Below are positions 10,056 through 21,504 of a stretch of 64,000 bases of DNA, piece after piece. The stretch spans positions 173,622,096 through 173,686,095 of the forward strand of contig CM060985.1 of assembly GCA_030765065.1 (NCBI GenBank), read 5' to 3'. The translations under genes and the position numbers were made by a program. The DNA comes from Deroplatys truncata. Taxonomy: Eukaryota; Arthropoda; Insecta; Mantodea; Mantidae. Within the stretch, counting starts at the first letter, position 1; each line of letters begins with the position of its first letter. Under the pieces are notes generated by a model. That model did no database searches and was not told the origin of the DNA. It saw only the letters and a list, made by a program, of their open reading frames with translations.

Positions 10056-11677
10056 AAAAGAGTATGATGTCACAGTTCTGCTTCATTTGTCCACTGTCTT
10101 CTCTTACATACAACACGAATGCATATGCCCCAGTGAAGTTGTGCATCATTTTATAGCAGTATAAAAAAGAAAGCTTAGGTAGTATTTTTGTGAGACAGTG
10201 TGATTCGCAGATATTCCATTTCTTTATTGTACAGTATTCCATGTATTCTTTAACCTCTTTCCTGATATGGAATGTGTAATCTAAAGATACTATTTTTAGA
10301 AAATATTTAGAATATTTGAGGGTTTTTGTTGTTGTTATGTTTGTATTATGCTAATCTTTAATGATAAAATACCAGTCTTTGTAGCTATTTTATATCATTA
10401 ATATTTTAATTTATTTCAACACTATTACAGTTTTGTTTTTTAAACAAAAGCAAAATCCACGCAGCTACTGTCAAATCGAACCCTGTCATCATCCAGTGTG
10501 CCATCACACCGGTTATTTTATGTGGGCCCTCCCCATCTTTTACCACAGGCATGTTTGACTGCAGTCTCTGGGATTCAAATTGTGATGTCCGGTTTTGAGT
10601 GGATGGCCATTTCATTTCATCTTGCCTTAACAATCATGGCTGTTCAAATTTTTTATATTTAAGTGCCTGTGGAAACGGATATAAAAACAACTTTAGGAAT
10701 TAGAGGAAGGATGGCAAATGCAGCAAGTATGGCCATTGGGCAAAGGGTTAATTGAGTAACAGTTGTTATTAGTTAGAATTGATGTATTTGTTTTTTAAAT
10801 CTTAATATAGAACTTATTGCTTTTATATATATATTGGTAGATTGTGGTATAACTTTGCTCCAGTGAACTTAAAGGATTTTTCAGATGTTGTGGTTTTATG
10901 AAAGTTGATACGCAATTTATTGAGACATAGAAGTGTAGACTGTCTCGAGAATAGTGCATAATATTAAATAGCAGTGATCCAGTAAAGAATACAGGTTGAA
11001 CCAGACCACCCATAATGGTAATTTATTTCTGAAAATACAACAGTAAACTGTTTGAGACAAAATATTTATAACTGAAGCACACGTGAATACCATCAACATA
11101 TCAAAACCATTTGTAGTAGAAGCAAGGTATTTTAGGATCCAAAACCATGATTTTCACAGTGAAACAAAGCTACTAAAATTAATCCAGAATCCAATAACTG
11201 AATTAACAATTTGGAAAAATGTATTAATACGAAAAACAAAAACATCATAAATTTTTATATACCAAAGGAAATGATCTAATCTCAAAATTTATGGGCCCTA
11301 CAAAGAGACATCTACAGGCTGCTACCATGAGTTTGCCAGTAAATGTTCTGAGGATGGAGTCCAGTGTTTCCGAAACATGTTCGAAGTAAGTCTTTTTTAA
11401 AATAGTGTGATGTCAATTTTTGCTTCTCAGTCAATCCTAAATACTTCACGATACATTCCTGTTAATGTTATAATCAATAAGGTATTTGTGTTAACTTTTA
11501 TACTTATTTCATTAGCAATAAAACAGTCGATCGTCAAGGCCATCTGAGATTCCTTTGCTAACATTAATTTTCTTTTTGTAATATTTCTCAATATGAATGG
11601 CATTGCTATCTGCATATCTGGAGTTCGGGTGCATTGTCTTTTCATATGCTTTTCTCCTTGAAGGAATATTGAAGTAG
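10056..11677. other. AT-rich stretch with no recognised gene
   Basis: Short ORFs here look random. A block near 10430-10635 is slightly GC-richer with a GGATTCAAAT-like segment but does not make a convincing tRNA or SINE. No repeats shared with other parts of the window were noticed. Confidence 0.45.
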
Positions 11678-11775
11678 TTTATTTAAAGGTGAGTCAGAAT
11701 TGTTACACTAACATCACTTAAGTTTACTCACTTAAGTGATGTTAGTGTAACAATTCCGACTCACCTTTAAATAAA
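11678..11775. repeat. near-perfect 46-bp-arm palindrome (foldback/MITE candidate)
   Basis: The arms are 11678-11723 and 11730-11775, separated by 6 bases, with one mismatch noticed. The outer ends read TTTATTTAAAGGTGAGTC and the inner ends CATCACTTAAGT. A transcript would form a hairpin of about 46 pairs with a 6-nt loop. The AGGTGAGTC start resembles the AGGGTGATTC and GGTGATTTATG termini of the ITm elements at 26.9 and 16.2 kb, so a minimal foldback MITE is my preferred reading. Confidence 0.75.
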
Positions 11776-11944
11776 TTCAATACACATCACTGTTTCTAGC
11801 TTCTTTTCATTACAATATCAACGTAATTGAAGTAGTTGTTTTGTTACATAATAAATTACGTAACTTTTATTAACTTCTCGCTTGGAAAGCTAACTTGAAG
11901 TATTGTTCTTGGAGTTTACTTTGTTTAAGAAGTATGCAACATGC

Positions 11945-12832
11945 TTTGGGCGTCGGTTTGAATTTGTTGATTACGTAATAGTTACTGTTATTACGCAATA
12001 TGCTGCTACGTATGAGAAGCTGATTTAAAGATGTGTTTATGTTATTACACTCCAAGTTTTACACTATAATATTTAACTTTGTTATTAAAACTGCTTCTAT
12101 ATATTATTTATGTTTGAATTTGCCTCGGCTGCGTCAGTAATGTTTGTAGAGTCATGTATCTCTTAGGCAAGGTGCGGTATGACAATAATTGTAGACATAC
12201 ACAAAATTTAAGTTTTTAAATTCAACTTTTTTTATTTATTCTTTGCACATTTTAATAAATCACTACACTTTTTAAGAGCTGTGAGATTCTTTATTACTTT
12301 CACTTAGCTAACGCGTAGACATATTTTATGATTCACACGTAATATTTCTGTAGTGAACACATGTTCCATCTGGTCACTACCAAGGTTTGCCAGCAACTGA
12401 ACATTATTTCAACCGTTAAACCCGTAAGCTTCGGTATTTCAAGTCTCTGATTGGCTAATTCTAGTCCAATAGAATATCTGCATTTTACTTAAAGCTTTTC
12501 TTTGCTGTTGATTGGCTACTTTTAAACTGTTACTGAATTTACATTATTGTTGCTGTAATCATGACTAGTAACATTCAAACTCTCTAACTCATTATTGCCT
12601 CATTGGTAGCAACTTAAAACTTATTATTCTCACAGCTCTTGCATTGTTAAAGTATATAATGTATGCACATAACATTATTAAACATGTTTACAATAATAAT
12701 AAGCATATGTAATGACTGTTGCATACATTTAAAATAATTATTACATACATATTGTTTCAAGGCAGGCTGTTATTGAATTTATTTATTATAAAAATACAAT
12801 TGAAATTATTTAAGTATTAAAATACTGCCTCA
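11945..12832 (-). repeat. LTR-like repeat, family L, copy 1
   Basis: Read on the minus strand it starts TGAGGCAGTATTTTAATA, contains CCAAT boxes, an AATAAA signal, and ends near ACGTAATCAACA before ACCGACGCCCAAAG, which resembles a degenerate gypsy-type primer-binding site (TGGCGCCCAACG). Copies at 18.1-19.0 and 28.6-29.5 kb share the whole length and orientation. LTR identity is inferred from TG start, promoter and poly(A) motifs, and the PBS-like edge. No adjoining gag/pol was found. Confidence 0.5.
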
Positions 12833-12849
12833 ATATGAACTATAAAATG

Positions 12850-13299
12850 TTTCCTATGAAAGTTGTTTGTTTTGAAGAGCTCTATCTGATGGTACCCTAA
12901 TTGACCTCTACTTGCAGTTATGGCAGATTGAGGAAAGTTCACATGTGCTTTAATTATAAATATGTTTGTCTCAAAACTTTTAATGCCGTATTTTTCAAAA
13001 TAAATTATTTACAGGTGGCTCTGATTCATCCTGTACAATAAATAGTAGAATGGGAACAGTTGACAAACTGAAGCCAAGAAAGATAAAATTTTCACTGTCA
13101 TAAGCAAGAAGACAAAAGTTAATAAGCATTAAATTAGAGCATAAAATATGGACATTTACTGGTTTGCAAGCAAGAAGTTATCGTGAGCTTCCATAAAACC
13201 TTCAGAGATGACACTATCATACTTGCCAGGATTATTCCCCATCCTCCCTAGAGTTTGGAAGTATGAGTGAGGGTGTAAACGTGTGTGACATATCATCCA
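12850..13299. other. no recognised gene
   Basis: AT-rich sequence. The later part may belong to the decayed LINE fragment that follows, but no domain can be read. Confidence 0.4.
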
Positions 13300-13482
13300 A
13301 AGAAAACCAGCTCTACATCAACAGCTGAAAACTAAAGTGATGAAATATAGAAAGGGAGGTCCCCTCTCCAAGTAGTGTGTGGTGACCAAAACCTGGAATT
13401 CATTAATTCATTTCAGTACCTCGGCATCACATTGCAGACAACCAGAATCATATTCACCAAGTACACATAATGCTCAGTGGTA
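13300..13482 (+). pseudogene. non-LTR reverse transcriptase fragment (thumb side)
   Basis: Around 13328-13372 the translation reads KLKTKVMKYRKGGPLSK, and further on LEFINSFQYLGITLQTT in another frame. Together they match the 'KTK.M.FR.GG......F....E.V..F.YLG.TLQT' segment that follows the YADD motif in several non-LTR retrotransposon RTs. The catalytic core is missing. It stops where family D sequence begins. The clade is unclear. Confidence 0.55.
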
Positions 13483-13494
13483 CAGTACTAAAAT

Positions 13495-13745
13495 TACTGG
13501 GTTTGTTATTGGTTTGAATTTTCAAATACTTACACTTTTCTCAACTGCAAATTCTCTCTATTCTTTCTTTCTTTCTTTCTTTCTTTCTTTTTGTGTTCAT
13601 GCAAGGGGAACAGAACTTCAAAGCCATCACATAGCAAATCTACAACGAATCTGTAATGAAAATAGAAGAATAAGTTTTTGCAAGAATAGTTTCTAGTAGA
13701 GTGAGTATAGAAACTCCTGTGATTAGAACACACAAGATTTTTTAT
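13495..13745 (+). mobile_element. family D fragment (D12)
   Basis: It matches the D right half by TTATTGGTTTGA, TTTCAAATAC, TTCAAAGCCATCACATAG and a degenerate CTAGTAGAGTGAGTAT near the end. A TTTC microsatellite (about 13560-13591) has expanded inside it. Confidence 0.55.
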
Positions 13746-14006
13746 GATACTACCCCTACAGTACTTTAACTCTTAATGTGTGCCAAATTTCTTTGAAATT
13801 GGTGCCAGAGTATAGGAGCCTATAAGACAATTACGAGGGGAAGTCAAATGCAAATCTTAAAAATGTAATTGAAAATTGACTTTTTGCGCCATTATTCTGT
13901 AAGTTGGCAGTACTGTTACCAATATTGTAAAGAATGCCCAACAGGTGGCAGAATGCTGCAGACAAGTGAAATACGGCCAGAATACCAGTTTAAAATTACT
14001 GTCCCA

Positions 14007-15242
14007 CTTGCGACATGCATCACAAGGTTAGCTCCCTATTCTTTGACCTATCTAAAGCCTTCGATTGTGTTGATCACAAGATCCTATTGAACAAATTGGA
14101 AAATTATGGGGTAAGGGGTTTGCTAAATAAATTAATTGGTAGATATCTCATAGGAAGAAAACGGTTAACAGCAATCAATCATAAAAAAGGTAAATTTATT
14201 AACAAAATACGGTCAGAAATAAAAGCAGTTAAATATGGAGTGCCTCAAGGGGCAGTATTAGGCCCCTTATTGTTCATCATATATGTTAATGATGTCACCC
14301 AACCATTAAATACATCCATTGTTACCTATGCTGATGATACAACTGCCGTCTGCTGGAGTGAAAACATAGAAAGATTGAATATAACTATGAACAATTCTGC
14401 CTCCTTGATATTAAAATATTTTGATGCCCTCAATCTTAAATGTAATATGGGAAAAACAAAAATGATGCAATTCAGTACCATAAACAAAAATATTTCTAAT
14501 ATGAGTTTACAAATCCAGGTTAATACTGTAGAGGAAGTAAAATCACAAATTTTTAGGCATTGTTGTGGATAATCAACTGAAATGGGTAGAACACATTAAC
14601 CGTACCTGCAGTGCCATCAGAAAATAAATTTTTCTATTAAGGTATTTTCAGATGTATGGGGTTTTGCATATTTTGAAACTCATTTATTTTGGTTGTATTT
14701 ATTCACACTTAGTGTATTTGGGGCTGTTCTGCAAAAACACACATCGATAAAATATTTATTCTTCAAATAAAGTGCATCCGACTAATATTTAAATTAAAAC
14801 CAAGAGACCCATGCACGGAGATATTTATCAATAATAAAATATATACCATTTATTCTCTGTATGTTTATAGGACTATACTGTATATAATTGATAAACAGAA
14901 CTTAACAAGAAATTATCAACTACACAAATATAACACAAGGAGCAACTTTGATTTCCACAGGCATAATTTCAACAGAGGTATTACTGAGAAAGATGTTAGC
15001 TTAAGAGGAATAAATTGTTTTAATAGATTACCATCATAATTAAAAACTGTTGCAAATACTTCAAAAATACAATTTCAACATAAATTAAAAGAGTATCTAA
15101 TAAATAAGGGTCTGTATGATTTAAATCAGCTATGAAAGTATAAATAGTAGAAATCTGTAATTGTAAATAATTTAGAAGTAAGACTGGCTTGTCCAAAATC
15201 GATGTAAAGTTGATAACTGAATGCAAATAAATTACATTACAT
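14007..15242 (+). mobile_element. 5'-truncated CR1/Jockey-like LINE inserted in a mariner
   Basis: It starts inside the reverse transcriptase and ends with AATAAATTACATTACATCA, a short ATTAC-repeat tail. It disrupts the mariner between its 5' leader and its coding start. A relative lies on the minus strand at 47.4-48.5 kb. Confidence 0.8.
14015..15136 (+). pseudogene. LINE reverse transcriptase, C-terminal part
   Basis: An open stretch from 14015 to 14572 covers RT motifs in order: FFDLSKAFDCVDHKILLNKL (aspartate-containing motif), VPQGAVLGPLLFIIYVND, then VTYADDTTAVCW, the catalytic YADD. FNALN-type and KTK.M segments follow (LKCNMGKTKMMQF). After 14572 the coding continues broken, with VVDNQLKWVEHIN and later a conserved RT tail region in shifted frames with stops. 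No endonuclease domain is present because of 5' truncation. Such enzymes copy their own RNA into nicked DNA; this copy is dead. Confidence 0.85.
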
Positions 15243-16095
15243 CAAGGAAGAACAACGTTTTCTGAGCAGTGAAGGTACAACACCTATTGAAATTCATCAG
15301 CGAATGAAGGTCCAGAATGGTGCTGCATGTCTATTGCTGTAGCAAGTGTGTGAGTGGAGTAGAAAGTTCAGAAATAGCAGTTGAAGCCATTGTGATGGAA
15401 AATCGCCGTGTGACAGTGGATGAAACAGCCGCACATCTGAACATTAGTCATTGCTCAGCACATCACATCATTCATGACGTGCTTAAATTTTGCAAAGTGT
15501 CTGCAAGATGGGTGCCATGGCACCTCACTCCAGAACTGATAGAACGACATGACGTCTGTGAAGAACTTTTGGGACAATGGTGATGGCTTTGTTGCAGAAT
15601 CGTTACAGGAGACGAAACCTGGATATACTACCAACAACCCAAAACAAAGAGAGCAAGCAATGACGCCATTCCTCATCAGCAAAGCCCAAGAAGTTCTGGA
15701 CGCAGCCATTTGCAGGGAAAGTTATGCTGACACTCTTTTGGGATGAACAAGACATTGTCTTGGAAACAGTACATGACTAGGGGAAACACCATCACCAGTG
15801 TGTCATACTCCAATATGTTAAAGTTGCAACCATCGATGACCTTCACTTTGATACTCTTCCATGTCCAACATACTCACCAGATGCTGCACTGAGTGATTAT
15901 CACCTGTTTCAACCACCCAGAAAGGCAATGAGAGGAAAGGAATTTTACTCTGATGAAGAGGTGCAGCAGGCAGTGCACGAGTGGCTGTGCACATGACCAA
16001 AAACTTCTTTTTTTTTGTTCCAGAGGAATCTGTGCTTTCCTACATGCTGGAAGAAATGTGTTGAATGTCATGGAGACTATGTCGAAAAATTATAA
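15243..16095 (+). pseudogene. mariner transposase (lineage 2), deleted and frameshifted
   Basis: Coding resumes right after the LINE with IKEEQRFLSSEGTTPIEIH. MENRRVTVDETAAHLNIS and SARWVPWHLTPELIERHDV give the helix-turn-helix and the 'WVPR.LT' linker. A region with GDETW (first catalytic Asp, frame near 15607) and 'KKFWTQPFAGKVMLTLFWDE' follow. The segment that would carry the second Asp ('HDNARPH') is deleted between about 15790 and 15820. The third region survives as YSPDAALSDYHLF near 15870. It ends ECHGDYVEKL. Dead. Confidence 0.85.
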
Positions 16096-16178
16096 ACTTG
16101 TGTTCCACTTTGTTCAATAAATTAAGTTTAAAAAAATATTTAAAGTTTTCATTTGACTCCCCCTCGTTGGCTTGACTT

Positions 16179-17523
16179 ATACATGGTGATTTATGAAGAA
16201 CTGACACGTTTCTTTCTTTAATTATTCTGTTCGAAATTCACTCAATGCCCCAATTTTAGCACCAAATTAAGCAGAATGTTCTGGAGTTTTGATTGTCACT
16301 AAATGTGCAGATGTTCATGTTTTATTCGTAATTGTTAGTTTTATTGTCGGCAACTGTTTTTTGAGATTTTGTCAACGTGAAAATAGACTACACATTGAAT
16401 GAACGACTCTTCCTTGTAAAGCAATACTGTATTACAAATTTAATTACAGCTACTCAAAGGGCATAGAGAATTTGATGTTTGGAATCCTCCACAAAGAAAC
16501 ACAATACTGGGATTGGTAAACAAATTGGAAACAACTGGATCTCTGGTGAGTGAAAAAGGCAAAACTCGTTCCTCTAGGCTTCCGACAGTTGTTATTGATG
16601 TAAGAACACGACTGGATCATCACCCAAAAAATCATTAAGACGTTTGTCGCAGGAGACAGGGTAGAGCTACTCAATGTGTCAGAGAGCTGTGAAAAGTGCA
16701 GGCTTAAAGCCGTATAGGATTACGGCTGTTCATGAGTTACAGGAACCAGATAAGGATAGACGACTGAATTATTTTCGTTGGTTTCAGGCGTTCATTGTGC
16801 AAAATCCTGCCATATTGTCCATCACATGGTTCACAGATGAAGCATGGTTCCATTTATCCAGCTATGTGAACTCAAATAACTCACGCTATTGGACCAGCAA
16901 AAATACACATGTTATTCATGAAGCACCTATGCACCCAGTTAAAATCGAAATTTAGTGCACAATATCTGCACAGAGAATAGTGGGACCAATTTTTTTTAAA
17001 ACAATGTGAACACCGCAGAGTACCGACAGATTTTGATGGAGTTTACTGAGCAACTAGATGATATAGAGCTGAGTCAAATATATTCAGAAGGACGACGCTA
17101 CATGCCATACATCAAATGAATCCATGGCACTAATTGCAAGTTTCTTTGACAACTGGATAATTTCCAAGTACCTGTGGCCACCGAGATCTCCAGATTTGAC
17201 ATCGCCAGACTTCTTTCTATGGGGTTACTTAAAAGACAGGGTTTATGCCACACGCCCCCAGACATTGGACGATCTGAAGCACAACATTACACAGGAGATT
17301 CAAGCTATTGACAACAGAGTCCTCCAACGAGTGGCCAGTAACATGGAACGATGTGTTGAGTTGTGCCTTATGCAGGATGGAGGACATTTTCAACATTTGC
17401 TATAGAGGTAAATAATCTCCGAAAATTCCTCTGCATTTCAGGTATAATAAGTTGTCGCTAGCATAACTCATTTTGAAACAATTAAAGAAATAAATGTTCA
17501 GTTGTTCATAAATCAGCCTGTAT
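16179..17523 (+). mobile_element. ITm-superfamily DNA transposon with about 43-bp TIRs
   Basis: The left end (GGTGATTTATGAAGAACTGA at 16185) and right end (inverted GCTGATTTATGAACAACTGA ending near 17518) match for about 43 bp and both run into TTTCTTTAATT. TA-type flanks are plausible (TATACATGG... and ...CCTGTATG). It lies only about 12 bp from the mariner at 13.8-16.2 kb. Confidence 0.8.
16370..17405 (+). pseudogene. ITm transposase of the 'FTDEAWFH / PDFFLWG' type
   Basis: An N-terminal helix-turn-helix is readable as DYTLNERLFLVKQYC. RITAVHELQEPDKDRRLNYF and ITWFTDEAWFHL (first catalytic Asp) follow, then NSRYWTSKNTHVIHEAPMHP. The second acidic region is missing around 17050-17110. SPDLTSPDFFLWGYLKDRVY carries the third Asp, and the protein ends QDGGHFQHLL with TAG at 17403. 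Stops occur near 16626, 16953 and 17117. Fragments of related elements are at 6.6, 31.8, 45.1 and 48.9 kb. Confidence 0.8.
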
Positions 17524-17931
17524 GTATGTATGTATATATGCAAGGCTGACTGCAACTGTTTCAGCAATGAGTAGTGTGTTGCAACTGAACTTGTTTTACA
17601 TTAACAGTCTTCACTCGAATTTCAATCTAAATGAAACATTCCTAAAGAAAGAGAATACCTCAGCATTTGAAATTAAGAAAGAATGCCAATAAACTTATCA
17701 AAGACATTCAGAAATGCGACTCTACTCCTCTGCTGTTGTCCTTGGAAATGCATAATATGCTAGAGTGCAACTTTTTATGGCCCTTCTACCAAATATGTAA
17801 TATTATATTATGCAACAATACTACAATGGTAATAATTAAGATGCCAGTATGTTTATGAAATGAGTGGTAGCAAGTTTCATAATTTCATATGAGCGTTCGA
17901 GTACCATAATAGCCAGGTTGCATACAACTGA

Positions 17932-19314
17932 TTTTGGTCGACCATACTATAATTTCAAAACTTTGAGTTTTTACAAAAAGATCTTACCTTGTTAATTTCT
18001 GTAATGAAATGCTGATTGGATGACAGCACCCTGAGTGTGTTTGCCTTATTGTTGAAGCTTTATGATGGAGTTTTCTACACCACGCTTTGGACGTCAGTTT
18101 GAAGAAGATTGTTTGTTACATAATATATTGCTACATATGTAAAGTCGATTTGAAGAGGTTGTATTTTTGTTGTTACGCTCCAAGTTTAACAAAATATTTA
18201 TTAACTTTATTATTAAACTGCTTCTATAGATAGTATTTATGTTTATGTTTGCCTCGGCTGAATCAGTCTTACTTTAGAAACACGTTTCTCTTAATCAGGG
18301 CATGGTGCGACAAGAATGTACGCTTACACAGATTTTAAGTTTAAATTCACTTCTTTTTATTAATCCTTGGCACAAGTTAAATAGCACTACACTGATATTA
18401 AGAACTGTGAGATTCTTTAATTCAAAACTTGCGCTTTGTTAATGCGTATACTTAATTTACGATTCACATGAATACGTAATATTTCTTTAGAGAACACATC
18501 TTCCATCCGGTCACTACCAAGGTTTGCAGGCAACTGAACATATTTCAACCGTTCAAACCCGTAAGCTTCTGTATTTCAAGTCTATGATTGGCTAATCCTA
18601 GTCCAATAGAATACCTGCATTTAATTAAACCTTTTTCTGGCTATTAGCTATTTTAAAGACTGTCACAAGATTTATGTTATTGCTGCCCTAATCAAGCTCT
18701 CAAACTCATTATTGCCTCAAGGTTACTTCATCGTTACCTCATTATTAGCAACTTTAAACTTGTTATTCTCACAGCTTTTACACTATTAAACTACGTAATG
18801 CATTCACATAACATTATTGAACATGTTTACAATAACATAAGCATTTGCAATGACCGTTACATACATTTTTTTACAAATTATTACATACATATTGCTTCAA
18901 GGCGGGCTGTTATTAAATTTACATATTATATAATACAATTGAAATTATTCAAGTGTTAAAAATACTGCCTCCTCATAGTGCAACAGATGGCAGTACTATT
19001 GTCCATGCCATATTTATTGATTTTTTTGCAGCTAACATGAAAGCAACACTTATTGAAGCAAAGAAAATGAACTGATTTTATTAGAATATTAAAATTACAA
19101 TGGACAGAAGTTATTTTAAATTCACATATTTCATTGTTTATCTGGGGAATGGATCCCAGTGGACTGCTGCTTTGAAGGTGTTAAACAGTACAACGATAGG
19201 GGAGCTGCATGCATTGCCGAGTAAGATCATAATGAGTCGCTGAAGTATAGTCAATGCCATAACAGTTCAGTTATGACACATATAATCAGCGTATTATAGT
19301 ATGGTTGACCAAAA
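17932..19314. mobile_element. TIR element of unknown family, containing an LTR-like repeat
   Basis: TTTTGGTCGACCATACTAT at 17932 and the inverted match TTTTGGTCAACCATACTAT ending at about 19314 define about 22-bp terminal inverted repeats. Between them is the L-family copy 2 plus roughly 0.5 kb of non-coding sequence. No transposase is visible. It lies just upstream of the LIM exon, presumably in an intron. Confidence 0.6.
18088..18971 (-). repeat. LTR-like repeat, family L, copy 2
   Basis: The minus strand reads GGAGGCAGTATTTTTAACA at its start, with CCAAT boxes near 18590-18605, an AATAAA near 18358, and the PBS-like edge CTGACGTCCAAAGCG at 18083-18097. Same orientation as copies 1 and 3. 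Confidence 0.5.
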
Positions 19315-19547
19315 AACATATTTGACGTACTAGAATAAAATCTACAAAATATAATCTTCTTACATATTTATGACACGAGCTTTGCCACACATCTAAAACA
19401 AGAATAAGATTTTACAGCTCAACCTTTGAAAGGAAATTTATTTTTTTCATTTTTAATACATGTTAAGATTGCAAAAGAACTCTATAAGAAAAATCTGGAT
19501 GGCTGAAAGCAATTCTAATTTCTATAACTTCCATTTTGGTGTTACAG

Positions 19548-19681
19548 GAAATCCAAACAAACTGTGCAGAGTTTTGCTCAACATGTGAGAAAAAAGTGTA
19601 TCCTCTAGAAAAAATAGAAACTGGAGGGAAAATCTTCCATAAACAGTGTTTTCGTTGCCTGCAATGCAATTGCATCCTCAG
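19548..19681 (+). CDS. LIM-domain protein (Eplin/LIMA1/Xirp type), penultimate exon
   Basis: This is an internal exon in phase 0 at its 5' end, after GTTTACAG-like acceptor sequence (GTGTTACAG|GAA), and phase 2 at its 3' end (CTCAG|GTAAGA). It encodes EIQTNCAEFCSTCEKKVYP onward: the first half of one LIM domain with zinc ligands CSTC, His at 'FHKQC', and the pair CFRC/LQC. Six of eight ligands are here, with standard spacing. 'KKVYPLEK' is characteristic of the LIMA1/Xirp LIM domain. These proteins bind and bundle actin filaments. Joined to the exon at 21884 the domain is complete. Upstream exons were not found in the window. Confidence 0.9.
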
Positions 19682-20213
19682 GTAAGAAAAAAAATTGATT
19701 CTTAGCTTTAGAAATATTAATCCTGCAGTGCTTATAAGTGTTTTTATTTTATAGAAGAGTGCACAGCATATGAGGGACTCCATTCCATTTAACTCCTAGT
19801 TTTACAGTATTTTTTAATTAGTATAATATAATACAGATCACATACTATAACGTGTGTGTGTGTGCATTTTTTTTTTTTTTTTTTTTACAATATTTATTAA
19901 CAGCATGCCCCATTACAGTGTAATATTAAATGCTTTTGTTACAAAATTATGCATTTTTTATTTCTACACTTAATCTAATTAAATTTAATCTATAATGTGC
20001 TTTGATTATTACTCTTTTACTTAGATACTAATCATTCTGTCAGTTGTTTTGTTAATTCTGTCCTCTTAAAAATTTATTGATTGTATAAACTGGTAAAAAG
20101 CTCCGAGATAATTGTTGATAAGTCCCATATTTGTTACCGGCCAGTTCCCTCATTCTTCCTTATCTCCCCAATTACTGTCGATCTTTGTTGCCTTAAGTCC
20201 GGACATTCATATA

Positions 20214-21504
20214 CGAGGTTTGGCAATAAAGAAACCAGAGTGATTGTTGTGCGCATTTCCGGCTTCATCGATGACAAAGAGAAGAGTGGGGCATTGGCCT
20301 TGGGACTCTCCCTGACATGTGTACAAAATTTTACACCACTGCGCTGGTTAGTCTGGCTGTAAGCCTTCTGAGAAATAGATCGTGCATCTGAGCTCCGTCG
20401 GAATTGTGCTTTGCTCTAAAGTAGAACGTGTTAACATCAAATTCCTCACAAAACTTGGAAAACCCACCACAGAAACTTATGATTTGTTGAAACAAGTTTA
20501 TGGTGATCAGTGTCTATCTCGTACGCCAGGTTTTGAGTGGGTTAAGGTGTTCAAGGATGGTAGGGAAGACATCGAAGATGATTCAAAATCAGGCTGTCCT
20601 TCCACTTCAAAAACTGAAGAGACTGTGGAGAATGTCAGTAGAATTGTTTGAGAAGACCACCGCCAGAGCATTCGAGCAATTTCTGAATTTGCCTGCATCA
20701 ATAAGGAAACCATTTGACAGATTTTGCACAATGATCTGCACATGACAAAGGTTTGTGCTAAAGTGGTGCCAGGAATCCTCGCAAAGAAGCAAAAACAACA
20801 TCAAGCGGACTGCTGTGCTGACACTCTTGAAAACATTGAAAATGACCCTGATTACCTCCGTAGAGTTGTGATGAAACATGGATATTCCAATACGATCCAG
20901 AGACTAAGCGACAATCCATGCATTGGAAGAGCCCTCAATCCCCTAGGAAGAAGAAAGTGCGCATGAGCAAAGTAATGATGATTGTTTTCTTCAATATCCA
21001 AGGGGTTATCTGCATTTATTGGGTGTCTGAAGGTCAGACTGTCAATCAAGTTTATTATACAACTGTTCTGAAGATTCTCCATGAACGTGTTATGACGAAG
21101 GAGACCAGATCTGTGGAAGAATCGCTCTTGGATTCTTCATCAGGATAACAGACCGGCCCATAGCGTGATGTCTGTGAAGAGGGTTTTGGCGAAAAACAAC
21201 ATTCCAGTGATGGAACATCCAATGTATTCACCTGACCTAGCACCATGCAACTTTTTTCTCTTCCAAAAAGTGAAGTCTACACTCAAAGGAACCAGGTTTG
21301 AGTCTGTGGATGCAGTGAAGGAAAAAGCGACGAGACTCCTCAACAGCATAGCAGAAAAAGACTTGCAGCACTGCTACCAACAGCGGAAAATTTGGATGGA
21401 GTGGTGCAGGGATCAGGGAGGGGACTAAATTGAAGGGGACAGCATTTCAATTGTGTAAGTTTTTTCAATAAAGAGTTAGAGCGTTTCTTTATTGCCACAC
21501 CTCG
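20214..21504 (+). mobile_element. mariner element, lineage 3, in the LIM-gene intron
   Basis: The ends are CGAGGTTTGGCAATAAAGAA at 20214 and inverted CGAGGTGTGGCAATAAAGAA ending at 21504, flanked by TA on both sides. It has the same orientation as the host gene. Its TIRs are nearly perfect although the gene inside is dead. Confidence 0.9.
20382..21428 (+). pseudogene. mariner transposase, lineage 3, third catalytic residue changed
   Basis: The probable start is GTG rather than ATG at 20382. The N-terminal helix-turn-helix has FLTKLGKPTTETYDLLKQVY and GFEWVKVFKDGRE. Stops occur at 20649 and nearby. DETWIFQYDPETKRQ in a shifted frame (near 20870) holds the first Asp. SWILHQDNRPAHS (about 21127-21166) holds the second. 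MYSPDLAPCNFFLF has Asn (AAC at 21249-21251) where mariners have the third Asp, at the normal 34-residue spacing. The C-terminus reads EWCRDQGGD. The enzyme would be inactive even if frames were intact. Confidence 0.85.

Larger units (their letters stand above)
13834..16166 (+). mobile_element. mariner element, lineage 2, split by a LINE
   Basis: The ends are CGAGGGGAAGTCAAATG at 13834 and, inverted, CGAGGGGGAGTCAAATG ending at 16166. Removing the LINE insert (about 14007-15242) leaves about 1.1 kb, a near-normal mariner length with an internal deletion. CATCA is present on both sides of the LINE and may be its target duplication. Confidence 0.85.
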
